From assembly GCA_025456105.1 (NCBI GenBank), contig JALOLG010000054.1:1-13950 (forward strand): 13,950 bases of DNA. Reading direction: 5' to 3'. Every line of letters starts with the position of its first letter. The stretch's first letter is position 1. The notes under the pieces are model-generated. The model saw only the letters and a list, made by a program, of their open reading frames with translations, was not told the DNA's origin and ran no database searches. A program made the position numbers and the translations under genes. Positions 1-6,507 of this stretch are shown in pieces. This DNA comes from Ilumatobacteraceae bacterium (GTDB lineage: Bacteria > Actinomycetota > Acidimicrobiia > Acidimicrobiales > Ilumatobacteraceae).

Positions 1-182
1 CGCAGGACGAGCGCTCTCACGTCGGCCGTTCTGCCGTCGGGCGCGGTGAAGCGGACGACTCCACCGTCGGCCGTGCGCGCCTCAACGGAGGACTGCCACT
101 TCGGCGGCAGCCGTTTGCCGATCTCGCTACCTGCGCTGGCGAGCAGGCGTCGAATCGCTTGGCGTGTGGGAGGTCGCGCCAT
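1..182 (-). CDS. Partial hypothetical protein, N-terminal 60 residues
   Basis: An ATG at 182 reading leftward opens a frame that stays open to the window edge, so the 3' end is missing. The protein begins MARPPTRQAIRRLLASAG, is basic in its first helix, and then carries KRLPPKWQSS and FTAPDGRTADVRALVL. The second stretch reads as two beta strands joined by a Pro-Asp-Gly turn. This layout recalls actinobacterial proteins with a restriction-endonuclease-like fold often annotated near AbiEi-type antitoxins, but the core residues lie outside the window, so no function is assigned. About a quarter of third codon positions are A or T, clearly more than in the neighbouring genes, which suggests recent transfer. 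A convincing promoter lies just upstream, so it is probably transcribed independently of the carbamate kinase operon. Confidence 0.55.
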   Translation of the reverse strand, partial: MARPPTRQAIRRLLASAGSEIGKRLPPKWQSSVEARTADGGVVRFTAPDGRTADVRALVL

Positions 183-215
183 GTCAGAGTCACTCTCACC
201 TGAAGGCTCGCGTCG

Positions 216-244
216 AGTATGCCCTGACTTGCTCATATTGGCAA
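216..244 (-). promoter_or_regulatory. Sigma-70-type promoter for the left-edge gene
   Basis: Read on the minus strand, TTGCCA (239-244) and CATACT (216-221) are separated by exactly 17 bases. Transcription would start near 209, about 27 bases before the ATG at 182. The leader contains the short inverted repeat AGAGT-C-ACTCT (186-196), a possible operator or leader hairpin. The surrounding 200-300 stretch is noticeably less GC-rich than the rest of the window, as expected for a promoter region. The match is by eye only. Confidence 0.5.
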
Positions 245-298
245 CTTGCCCGATGGAAGCAAGTCATCTCTCTGAGCAGATCATCGAACGGATTCTCC

Positions 299-342
299 CA
301 CGGCCCTGGTCGATCGCAAGATCCGCCAGGGCGTTCTCCGTG
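299..342 (-). terminator. Strong hairpin downstream of carbamate kinase
   Basis: The outer arms are CACG (299-302) and CGTG (339-342). The main stem is GCCCTGG (303-309) with CCAGGGC (326-332), then a two-by-two internal loop, then GATC (312-315) with GATC (320-323) closing a four-base loop GCAA. On the downstream side a six-base bulge separates the main and outer stems. It starts about 40 bases after the carbamate kinase stop, where a terminator is expected. No T-run follows on the minus strand, so if it terminates it is of the U-less type common in high-GC actinobacteria. A structural RNA role on either strand is the alternative. Confidence 0.4.
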
Positions 343-382
343 CCACGGCCCGAGACGAGGTGTTCGCTCGTTCTCGTTCGTG

Positions 383-1324
383 CTACCGCAGCGACACCGC
401 GGTGCCGGATCGGCCGGCGACGACGTCGGCGGCATGGTCGAGCGACCCGATCCGGGCGGTTCGCCCCGTCCGCTCCGCGAACCGGCAGGCCGCCTCGACC
501 TTCGGCCCCATCGAGCCCGACGCCCACGCGCAGCGCCGCAGCTCGTCGGGCGATGTGGCACGAACCAGCCGTTGCGCAGGCGTCGCCCATCCTGCGTAGA
601 CCCCCTCGACGTCGGTGAGCACCACCAACGAGGTGGCATCCAGCTCGCTCGCGAGGAGTGCGCTCGTGAGGTCCTTGTCGATCACGGCTTCGACCCCGAC
701 CAGGTGGCCGTCGTCGCCGATCGTCACCGGGATGCCGCCGCCGCCGGCGCACACCACCACCTCGCCCGCCGCGACGAGCGCTTCGATCGCGGGGAGCTCG
801 ACGACCCGGACCGGGTGCGGCGAGGCGACGACACGCCGCCAGCCGTCGCCGTCGCGCGCCGTCGCCCAGCCGCGCTCGCGTTCGAATCGCCGCGCGTCGG
901 GCTCGGACAGCATCGAGCCGATCGGCTTGGTCGGTCGGGCGAACCCGGGATCGCCCGCATCGACCACGCCGCGCGTCACCAGCACCGCCACGCGCTCGGC
1001 GCCGAGGTGCCGGCTGAGCTGCTCGACCAGGAGGTAGCCGATCAGCCCTTCGCTCTCGGCCGCGAGCACGTCGAACGGCACGGGTGCACCGTCGGCGAGG
1101 GCTTCGGCCTGGCGAGCCAGCAGCCCGACCTGCGGACCGTTGCCGTGCGTGATCACCAGTCGATGGTCGCCAGCGAGAGCGGCGAGCGCGGCGGCAGCGT
1201 CGCGGACGTTGGCGCGCTGGGTCTCGATGTCGGGAGATTGTCCGCGGTGCAGCAGCGCGTTGCCCCCGATCGCGATCACCACCAGCGGGCGCTCGTCGGC
1301 TACCGCTTCCATCGCTCGATCCAT
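383..1324 (-). CDS. arcC: Carbamate kinase
   Basis: Cytosolic amino-acid-kinase-family enzyme of 313 residues, the usual length, interconverting carbamoyl phosphate plus ADP with carbamate plus ATP. Visible landmarks are the N-terminal phosphate loop AIGGNALL (18-25), THGNGPQVG (59-67), PTKPIG with Lys133, the acidic-glycine segment CAGGGGIP (192-199), VIDKD with Lys217, LTDVEGVY (236-243) and GSMGPKVEAA with Lys275. These are the lysines and glycines expected of an active enzyme. The first ATG (1324) overlaps the upstream GTPase gene by 25 bases. A second in-frame ATG at 1312 is an alternative start, and neither has a strong Shine-Dalgarno, so translational coupling is likely. No arginine deiminase or carbamoyltransferase lies in the window, so the source of carbamoyl phosphate is unclear. 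Confidence 0.93.
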   Translation of the reverse strand: MDRAMEAVADERPLVVIAIGGNALLHRGQSPDIETQRANVRDAAAALAALAGDHRLVITHGNGPQVGLLARQAEALADGAPVPFDVLAAESEGLIGYLLVEQLSRHLGAERVAVLVTRGVVDAGDPGFARPTKPIGSMLSEPDARRFERERGWATARDGDGWRRVVASPHPVRVVELPAIEALVAAGEVVVCAGGGGIPVTIGDDGHLVGVEAVIDKDLTSALLASELDATSLVVLTDVEGVYAGWATPAQRLVRATSPDELRRCAWASGSMGPKVEAACRFAERTGRTARIGSLDHAADVVAGRSGTAVSLR

Positions 1325-2622
1325 GGTGCGAGCACGTCGGCGAGCGTGGGCGACCCGACCTCGGCGAGCTCATAGGTCGCGTCGTGGACCGGCACCGCGA
1401 GCCGGAGGAGGTCACGGAGCTGGAACGGGCTGCCATTGACGACGACGTCGCACCCGGACGCCACGATCGTCGCTCGGAGGTCGGCGAGCTGCGCATCGCC
1501 GTAACCCATCGCGGGCAAGACGTCGCCGATGTGCGGATACTTGGCGTACGTGGCGGCGATGCTGCCGACCGCGACCGGACGTGGGTCGACGAACTCGACT
1601 GCGCCGGCATGGTGGGCCGCGACGGTCCCGGCGCCGAACGGCATCCCCCCGTGGGTGATGGTCGGACCGTCCTCGATCACGAGCACCTTGCTGCCGACCA
1701 GCGACACGGCACCCTGCAGCACGACCGGTGACGCCGCCCGCACGATGGTGGCGCTCGGGTTGGCAGCATGCACGTTGGCGATCACCTGGGCGACGGCACC
1801 GGCGTCCGCCGAATCGACCTTGTTGACCACGACGACATCGGCGAGGCGCAGGTTGACCTCGCCCGGGTGATAGTCGAGCTCGTGGCCGGGACGCAACGGG
1901 TCGACGACGGTGATCGTCAGGTCCGGGCGGAAGAACGCGAAGTCGTTGTTGCCGCCATCCCAGATGATGACGTCGGCCTCGGCCTCGGCCTGCCGGAGGA
2001 TCGCCTCGTAGTCCACGCCCGCGTACATCACCAACCCGTCGCGGACCGGGAGCTCGTACTCCTCGCGCTCCTCGATCGTCGGGTTCGAGGCGTCGATGTC
2101 GGCCTGTGTCGCGAAGCGCTGGACCCGCATCGCCGCCAGATCGCCGTACGGCATCGGGTGGCGCACGAGCACCGCCTTCAACCCCGCCGACATCAGCAGG
2201 CGGCCGATCGCGCGACTCGTCTGGCTCTTGCCGCAGCCGGTCCGGGTGGCGCAGACCGCGACCACGGGTGCGCTGGAGCGCAGCATCGTCGCCCGGGGGC
2301 CCAGCAGCGTGAACGAGGCGCCGGCGGCCATCGCGATCGCCGCTCGCTGCATCACCTGGTGATACGACAGATCGCTGTACGCGAACACGACCTCGTCGAC
2401 CGCGTGCTCGCGGACGAGGTCGGTCAGCTCCGCCTCCGGACGGATCGGGATCCCGTTCGGGTAGCGAGCGCCGGCGAGCTCGGGCGGGTAGCGACGGTCG
2501 TCGATGCCAGGGATCTGGGAGGCGGTGAACGCCACCACCTCGACATCGGGGTCGTCGCGATACACGACGTTGTAGTCGTGGAAGTCGCGCCCGCCTGCCC
2601 CCATGATCACGATCTTGCGCAT
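1300..2622 (-). CDS. Cyclic 2,3-diphosphoglycerate synthetase-family GTPase
   Basis: The 440-residue protein matches the archaeal cyclic 2,3-diphosphoglycerate synthetase family (COG2403-type predicted GTPases) along its length. The N-terminal part, MRKIVIMGAGGRDFHDYNV, forms a Rossmann-like domain. A P-loop follows at 125-133 (ATRTGCGKS), then the family hallmark SQTSR. WDGGNNDFAF (221-230) resembles the Walker B region of SIMIBI GTPases, and VVNKVD (265-270) is the NKxD guanine-specificity motif. In thermophilic archaea the enzyme makes the thermoprotectant cyclic 2,3-diphosphoglycerate. In bacteria the family's role is not established, so the enzyme name is by homology only. It is translationally coupled to carbamate kinase, which hints that its real substrate may be linked to carbamoyl phosphate. 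The start is fixed by a perfect ribosome binding site. Confidence 0.85.
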   Translation of the reverse strand: MRKIVIMGAGGRDFHDYNVVYRDDPDVEVVAFTASQIPGIDDRRYPPELAGARYPNGIPIRPEAELTDLVREHAVDEVVFAYSDLSYHQVMQRAAIAMAAGASFTLLGPRATMLRSSAPVVAVCATRTGCGKSQTSRAIGRLLMSAGLKAVLVRHPMPYGDLAAMRVQRFATQADIDASNPTIEEREEYELPVRDGLVMYAGVDYEAILRQAEAEADVIIWDGGNNDFAFFRPDLTITVVDPLRPGHELDYHPGEVNLRLADVVVVNKVDSADAGAVAQVIANVHAANPSATIVRAASPVVLQGAVSLVGSKVLVIEDGPTITHGGMPFGAGTVAAHHAGAVEFVDPRPVAVGSIAATYAKYPHIGDVLPAMGYGDAQLADLRATIVASGCDVVVNGSPFQLRDLLRLAVPVHDATYELAEVGSPTLADVLAPWIERWKR

Positions 2623-2629
2623 GTCGTGG

Positions 2630-2636
2630 CCTCCTT
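2630..2636 (-). promoter_or_regulatory. Consensus ribosome binding site of the GTPase gene
   Basis: On the minus strand AAGGAGG stands seven bases before the ATG at 2622. This is the strongest Shine-Dalgarno in the left operon and settles the start. It would also serve carbamate kinase if that gene is translated by coupling. Confidence 0.8.
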
Positions 2637-2659
2637 GCCGGCACGGCTCGCCGAGTCAA

Positions 2660-2697
2660 CCCCACTCTGCGCCGTGGCCGTGGCCACCCACATGGGG
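2660..2697. repeat. Nested dyad upstream of the GTPase gene
   Basis: GTGGCC (2674-2679) and GGCCAC (2682-2687) form a perfect palindrome with a two-base centre. It is flanked by CCCCA (2660-2664) and TGGGG (2693-2697). It lies in the 188-base gap between the decarboxylase stop (2811) and the GTPase start (2622), about 50 bases upstream of that start. It could be an operator, a leader hairpin or a terminator of the decarboxylase transcript. The rest of the gap holds no convincing -10 box and no gene I accept. Confidence 0.35.
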
Positions 2698-2810
2698 AGT
2701 CCGTACCAACGAGCGGTGACCAAGTGCCCTGCCGACGAGGTGGGCGGCTGCGACGTCGCGATCGACCGCACCGAGGGTGTCCGTCGGACCGGGCGCGCCA
2801 CCGTGGTGCC

Positions 2811-4184
2811 TCAGCGCATCGCAGCGAGGACGGCGTCGATGTCGCTCGACGTCGTCGTCGGGTTGACGAAGCACAGGCGGAACATCGTCTCGCCGTCGTG
2901 GACGGTCGGCACGACCAGGGCCAATCCGTCGGCGAGCGCCTCGTCGGACCACGCTTGACATCGCTCGGCGTCCCACCCGCGACGACGGAACAGCACGACC
3001 GACAGCTCGGGCTCCATCACCAGCTCGAGGTGGTCGCTGGCCTCGATCGCCCGCGCCGCGAGCTGCGCGAGCTCGATGCCACGGCTGACAGCGACGTCGT
3101 AGGCACGCGCCCCGTGCGCGGTGACCGAGAACCACAGGGGCAGTCCGCGAACGCGCCGCGTCATGTGGATCGCGAAGTCCGACGGGTTCCACTCAGCGGT
3201 GGCATCGAGCGTCTCGAGGTACTCGGCGTGCTGGGTGAGCGCCGCTCCTGCCAGCCCGGGGTCGCGATACACCAGGGCGCAGCAGTCGAACGGAGCGAAC
3301 AGCCACTTGTGCGGGTCCAGCACGAACGAGTCGGCGGCCTCGATCCCGCGGAACAGCGGGCGACCGATCGTGGACGCCAGCGCCGCGCAGCCGTAGGCGC
3401 CGTCGACGTGCAGCCAGGCGCCGTACTCGGTGGCGGCCTCGGCCGCGCCGGCGAGGTCGTCGACGATGCCGGTGTTGGTCGCGCCCGCCGTGGCGACGAT
3501 CGCCATCACGTCGAGCCCGTCAGCGTGAGCCGCTTCGATGGTGGCGCGCAGTGCCGTCCCGGTGAGCCGGCCACGGGGATCAGGCGCGACGGTGACGATC
3601 GGGACGTCGATCACCATCGCCGCCAGACGGATCGACGAGTGGGCGCTCGGGGCAGCGGCGATCGCGATCGGGCGATCCCGCCCGTGCTCGCGTCGCCACG
3701 TCTCACGAGCGGTCGTGAGCGCGGCGAGGTTGCCCGCCGTGCCACCGCTCACGAACACGCCACCGGCGGTGTCCGGGAACCCGGCCAACGATGCCAGCCA
3801 CCGGAGCGTCTCGTTCTCGGCGTAGATCGCACCCGCGCCCTCGAGCCACCAGTCGCCGTAGATGGACGAGGCCGACACCACGAGGTCGAACAGCGTGGCC
3901 GCCTCCGCGGGGGCGGTCGGTACGAAGGCGAGATAGCGCGGATGGTCGCTCGAGATGCAGGCCGGCGCCAGCACGTCACGGAAGAGCCCGAACGCGCGCT
4001 CGTAGCCGAGTCCCTCGTCGGTGATCATCGGCCCCGTCGCGGCTCGCAGCTCGGCTGCCGGGCGCGGGCCGTCGAGCGGCGGCGGCGACATGCGGATGCG
4101 CTGGAGCACGTAGTCGAAGATCTGCGTCGCGATCTGCTCGGTCGCAGGGTCCACGCCGTGCAGCGGTGACGTCGGCGGAGCCAT
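2811..4184 (-). CDS. PLP-dependent group II amino acid decarboxylase
   Basis: Aspartate aminotransferase-fold decarboxylase of the aromatic-L-amino-acid/glutamate/histidine decarboxylase group. It is 457 residues from the ATG at 4184, close to the family norm. Numbered from that start, SGGTAGN (146-152) is the phosphate-binding loop, His182 in PSAHSS is the ring-stacking histidine, Asp261 in HVDGAYG pairs with the pyridine nitrogen, and Lys293 in DPHKW forms the Schiff base. SSIYGDWW near residue 107 lies in the substrate-entry region and matches tyrosine/tryptophan-type homologues loosely. The substrate cannot be read from sequence. The frame is open upstream to 4247, but those 21 extra residues are low-complexity and unlike the family. 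No Shine-Dalgarno precedes 4184, and a -10-like box suggests a leaderless message. Confidence 0.88.
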   Translation of the reverse strand: MAPPTSPLHGVDPATEQIATQIFDYVLQRIRMSPPPLDGPRPAAELRAATGPMITDEGLGYERAFGLFRDVLAPACISSDHPRYLAFVPTAPAEAATLFDLVVSASSIYGDWWLEGAGAIYAENETLRWLASLAGFPDTAGGVFVSGGTAGNLAALTTARETWRREHGRDRPIAIAAAPSAHSSIRLAAMVIDVPIVTVAPDPRGRLTGTALRATIEAAHADGLDVMAIVATAGATNTGIVDDLAGAAEAATEYGAWLHVDGAYGCAALASTIGRPLFRGIEAADSFVLDPHKWLFAPFDCCALVYRDPGLAGAALTQHAEYLETLDATAEWNPSDFAIHMTRRVRGLPLWFSVTAHGARAYDVAVSRGIELAQLAARAIEASDHLELVMEPELSVVLFRRRGWDAERCQAWSDEALADGLALVVPTVHDGETMFRLCFVNPTTTSSDIDAVLAAMR

Positions 4185-4192
4185 GACGACGG

Positions 4193-4198
4193 ATCGTA
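4193..4198 (-). promoter_or_regulatory. TANNNT -10 box, probable leaderless start of the decarboxylase
   Basis: On the minus strand TACGAT lies eight bases before the ATG at 4184, so transcription would begin at or next to the start codon. No clear -35 is visible. The same geometry is seen at two GTG starts elsewhere in the window (10398 and 13843). Confidence 0.4.
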
Positions 4199-4223
4199 AG
4201 GCGTCGAGGCTGCGGCACGGATC

Positions 4224-4236
4224 CGCTCGCCGAGCG
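4224..4236. repeat. Inverted repeat upstream of the decarboxylase
   Basis: CGCTCG and CGAGCG flank a single C. The repeat is centred about 46 bases upstream of the ATG at 4184, just upstream of the expected -35 position of the proposed promoter. It is a candidate operator. It also lies in the 104-base gap after the oxidoreductase stop, so a terminator role is possible. Confidence 0.3.
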
Positions 4237-4288
4237 TCGACCGGCACAGGACGGCTCGTCGGAGGGTGGCTTCACAGCGTCCCAGCCC

Positions 4289-5191
4289 TCACCTGGCGGC
4301 GAGCTGTGCGGCGGCGCTGTCGATGAGCCGTTGCACGTGCAGTCCCCGGTGCACATCCAGCTCGTGCGGGCGCTCGTTCCGGATGCACTCGACGAACTCG
4401 GCCACGATGCGGTGGCTCGCCGTGTGCACCTCGGCGCGGAGCTCGTCGGGCGCGAGCGCGCCGGCGTCGAACCGGCGTCGGCCCCGGAGGCCGTGCACCT
4501 CCACGCACAGCCCTCCGTCCTGGTTGCTCGTCGCGCAGAGCGCCGCCTGGCTCATGCGGCCGTCCTCGTGCGCACACTCCAGGAACACGATCTTCTGCAC
4601 GTCGCCCCGTGCCGAGATGTCGACGATCGGGCCGAGCGCTGCGTCGAGCGCGTCGAGCACGTGCGGACCGAGATCGAGGAGCGCACCGTGCTCCAACCGC
4701 CACGGCGTCGCGAAGTAGGAGCCGGGCACGCAGCCGTTCCCGAAGAAGCTCGCTCGACCGCCGTAGCCGTCGAACTGCCGCGCCGCGTCGAGGAAAGCTC
4801 GCATCGAGTCGTAGTAGCGGTTGGTGAAGATCACCTGCGACACGACACCGGCCTCGTCGATGGCGGCCGCCAGCTCGGTCGCTTGACCGAGATCGAGCCC
4901 GACGGGCTTGTCGAGCAGCACCGCCTTGCCGGCTCTCGCTGCCCGTGCCGCGAGATCCGCCTGCACGTCGGGTGGCACGCTGAAGGTCACACCGTCGCAG
5001 GCGTCGAGCAGCGCATCCAGGTCGGTGAACGCGGCGACGCCGTGAGCGCTCGCCAGCTCGTGCGCCGCCTCGGGCCGGCGTGCCCACACGCCGGCGAACA
5101 CGCAGTCCGGGGCCTCGGCGAGCATCGGCCCGGTGAACAGGTGCCCCCACGGGCCGGCGCCGACGAGACCGATGCGGAGTGGATCGCTCAT
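4289..5191 (-). CDS. Gfo/Idh/MocA-family NAD(P)-dependent oxidoreductase
   Basis: Soluble dehydrogenase of 300 residues, slightly shorter than the 330-380 typical of the family. The N-terminal Rossmann domain begins RIGLVGAGPWG with the GxGxxG loop at residues 11-16. The family EKP motif appears as DKP (94-96), which places the cofactor-contacting lysine at 95. The C-terminal substrate domain carries GALLDLGPHVLDAL, where Asp173 and His177 are the expected catalytic-region residues. These enzymes oxidise or reduce sugars, inositols or related hydroxy compounds, and the substrate is not predictable here. The gene is first in the minus-strand run and divergent from the phosphotransferase. The ATG at 5191 is the only reasonable start; the Shine-Dalgarno is weak (GAGAG). 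Confidence 0.88.
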   Translation of the reverse strand: MSDPLRIGLVGAGPWGHLFTGPMLAEAPDCVFAGVWARRPEAAHELASAHGVAAFTDLDALLDACDGVTFSVPPDVQADLAARAARAGKAVLLDKPVGLDLGQATELAAAIDEAGVVSQVIFTNRYYDSMRAFLDAARQFDGYGGRASFFGNGCVPGSYFATPWRLEHGALLDLGPHVLDALDAALGPIVDISARGDVQKIVFLECAHEDGRMSQAALCATSNQDGGLCVEVHGLRGRRRFDAGALAPDELRAEVHTASHRIVAEFVECIRNERPHELDVHRGLHVQRLIDSAAAQLAAR

Positions 5192-5225
5192 GCCGTCACT
5201 CTCGCGCGTGCTCGCTGCACCGTGG

Positions 5226-5237
5226 CACGGGCCCGTG
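5226..5237. repeat. Perfect 12-base palindrome between divergent genes
   Basis: CACGGGCCCGTG is fully self-complementary. It lies in the 88-base gap between the oxidoreductase start (5191) and the phosphotransferase start (5280), where a shared operator would be expected. No strong -10 or -35 boxes were recognised in the gap. Confidence 0.4.
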
Positions 5238-5268
5238 ATGGAAGACTGCCGCGTCGACCTCCCTCATG

Positions 5269-5274
5269 AAGGAG
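5269..5274 (+). promoter_or_regulatory. Ribosome binding site fixing a GTG start
   Basis: AAGGAG stands five bases before the GTG at 5280. The open frame extends left to 5133, which would overlap the divergent oxidoreductase gene, so this site decides in favour of the shorter protein. Confidence 0.75.
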
Positions 5275-5279
5275 CAGCA

Positions 5280-6341
5280 GTGATCGAGACACCTCGCGGG
5301 CAGGACGGCATCACCGCCGAGTGGATGGCCGCCGCCATGGCCATGCCGATCGACTCGATCGAGGTCGAGCGGATCGGCGACGGCTCGGGTTTCATGGGTC
5401 AGGTCTTCCGGGTGCGGCTGTCGTCGCCTGCAGCCGACTGCCCCGACTCGGTGATCGTCAAGATGCCGACCACCGATCCGGGCGCGCTGTTCGTGGGCGA
5501 GCTGCAACGCGTCTGGGAGCGCGAGCACTGCTGCTACCGCGACGTCGTGCCGCTGATGAACATCCGCGTTCCGACAGCCTTCGTCAACCTCGCCGAGCCG
5601 CCGTGTCTGGTCCTCGAGGACCTCGCGCCCGCCGTCCCCGGCGACCATGTGGCCGGCGCGACGCTGGAGCAGGCCGAGATCGCGATCGACCTGCTCGCGC
5701 GCCACCACGCCGCCTGGTTCGAGCACCCGCTGCTCGACTCGCTGACCTGGATGCCCGGCCTCGACGATCCGGCCATCCTCGACCTCGCACCGACGTTCGC
5801 GATGGGGTGGCCGCTCTTCCTCGAGCGGTACGGCGATCGGCTGCCCGAGCGGTGCCTGCGCTGGTGCGAGCAGTTCGTCGAGCAGATCCCCGCGTGGATC
5901 GCCGGTCACGTCGACGATCCCGTGACGATGACCCACGGCGACTTCCGGCTCGACAACATCTTCTTCGCCGACGACGGCACGGCCGCCGTGATCGACTGGC
6001 AGCTCAGCATCCGTGCCCCCGGGCAGGCCGACCTCGTCTACTTCTGCGCCAACAACCTGACGGTCGAGATGCGCCGCGCCCATGAAGACCACCTGATCGA
6101 GCGCTACATCGCCGGGCTGCGCGCGCACGGTGTCGGTCCCGATGCGGTGGCCGACGAGGCGATCCGCAGCGGCTACGTCGAAGGTCTGCTGTTCTACGCC
6201 GTGAGCTTCGGGGCGAGCCTGCTCACGATCGATCCCGCGAACGAGCGGGGCGTGGCGCTCTTCGACGCGCTGGTGGTCCGCACGTTCACCGCCGTCGACG
6301 ACCACGCGGTCGGGTCGACGATGGGCTTCCACCCGGCCTGA
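5280..6341 (+). CDS. Phosphotransferase, aminoglycoside/choline-kinase fold
   Basis: Kinase-like protein of 353 residues from GTG 5280. The glycine-rich segment GDGSGFMGQVFRV (33-45) and Lys61 in SVIVKMP form the N-lobe ATP site. THGDFRLDN (218-226) is the catalytic loop with Asp221 and Asn226, and VIDWQ (237-241) carries the metal-binding Asp239. The pattern LEDLAP and the spacing place it with the APH/EcKinase-like (CHK-type) proteins common in actinobacteria, many of which phosphorylate small hydroxyl compounds rather than antibiotics. Resistance should not be assumed. All catalytic residues are present. It is divergent from an oxidoreductase with which it may share an operator. A weak five-base stem (CGGCC/GGCCG, 6334-6350) spans the stop codon. 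Confidence 0.85.
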   Translation: MIETPRGQDGITAEWMAAAMAMPIDSIEVERIGDGSGFMGQVFRVRLSSPAADCPDSVIVKMPTTDPGALFVGELQRVWEREHCCYRDVVPLMNIRVPTAFVNLAEPPCLVLEDLAPAVPGDHVAGATLEQAEIAIDLLARHHAAWFEHPLLDSLTWMPGLDDPAILDLAPTFAMGWPLFLERYGDRLPERCLRWCEQFVEQIPAWIAGHVDDPVTMTHGDFRLDNIFFADDGTAAVIDWQLSIRAPGQADLVYFCANNLTVEMRRAHEDHLIERYIAGLRAHGVGPDAVADEAIRSGYVEGLLFYAVSFGASLLTIDPANERGVALFDALVVRTFTAVDDHAVGSTMGFHPA

Positions 6342-6507
6342 TCGCGGCCGCTGGGGCTGGTGCGCCGACGAGGCCGCTGACGTCGTGCTCGGCGCATGAG
6401 CGAGGGGCGAGCGATCCGTTCTCCGGCCCCGATCCCCACGCCATCCTCCACACCGGCCCGATGCTCACGCTGCGCGATATGTGGCACGACAGCTCCCGGT
6501 CGGCCCG
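6342..6507 (+). other. Intergenic stretch with coding-like remnant
   Basis: No intact gene is accepted here. In frame with 6413, a stretch reading SDPFSGPDPHAILHT and then GPMLTLRDMWHDSS runs to a TGA at 6521-6523. About nine in ten of its third positions are G/C, with low GC at second positions, the pattern of real coding DNA. It has no start codon of its own. An ATG at 6396 (MSEG) sits one frame away, and one extra G in the GGGG run at 6404-6407 would join the two into a 42-residue protein. Upstream, another frame reads CADEAADVVLGA and stops at 6397-6399, overlapping that ATG. This could be a decayed gene, a real small protein with a sequencing indel, or chance. Confidence 0.3.

Noticed and set aside
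264..1610. Long minus-strand open frame overlapping carbamate kinase and the GTPase end
   Set aside because: Arg/Ser/Pro-rich shadow frame caused by high GC; the carbamate kinase frame has full family motifs.
2607..2801. 64-codon minus-strand open frame in the gap between decarboxylase and GTPase
   Set aside because: High GC at all three codon positions, no ribosome binding site, no recognisable fold, and it overlaps the GTPase start.
2724..4169. Long plus-strand open frame antisense to the decarboxylase
   Set aside because: Low-complexity Arg/Gly/Val composition, no family resemblance, and entirely opposite a gene with intact catalytic residues.
5133..5279. N-terminal extension of the phosphotransferase
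   Set aside because: It would overlap the divergent oxidoreductase start, whereas GTG 5280 has an AAGGAG at ideal distance.
6334..6350. CGGCC/GGCCG stem at the phosphotransferase stop as a terminator
   Set aside because: Only five base pairs, overlaps the stop codon, and is not followed by a T-run; such stems are frequent by chance at this GC content.
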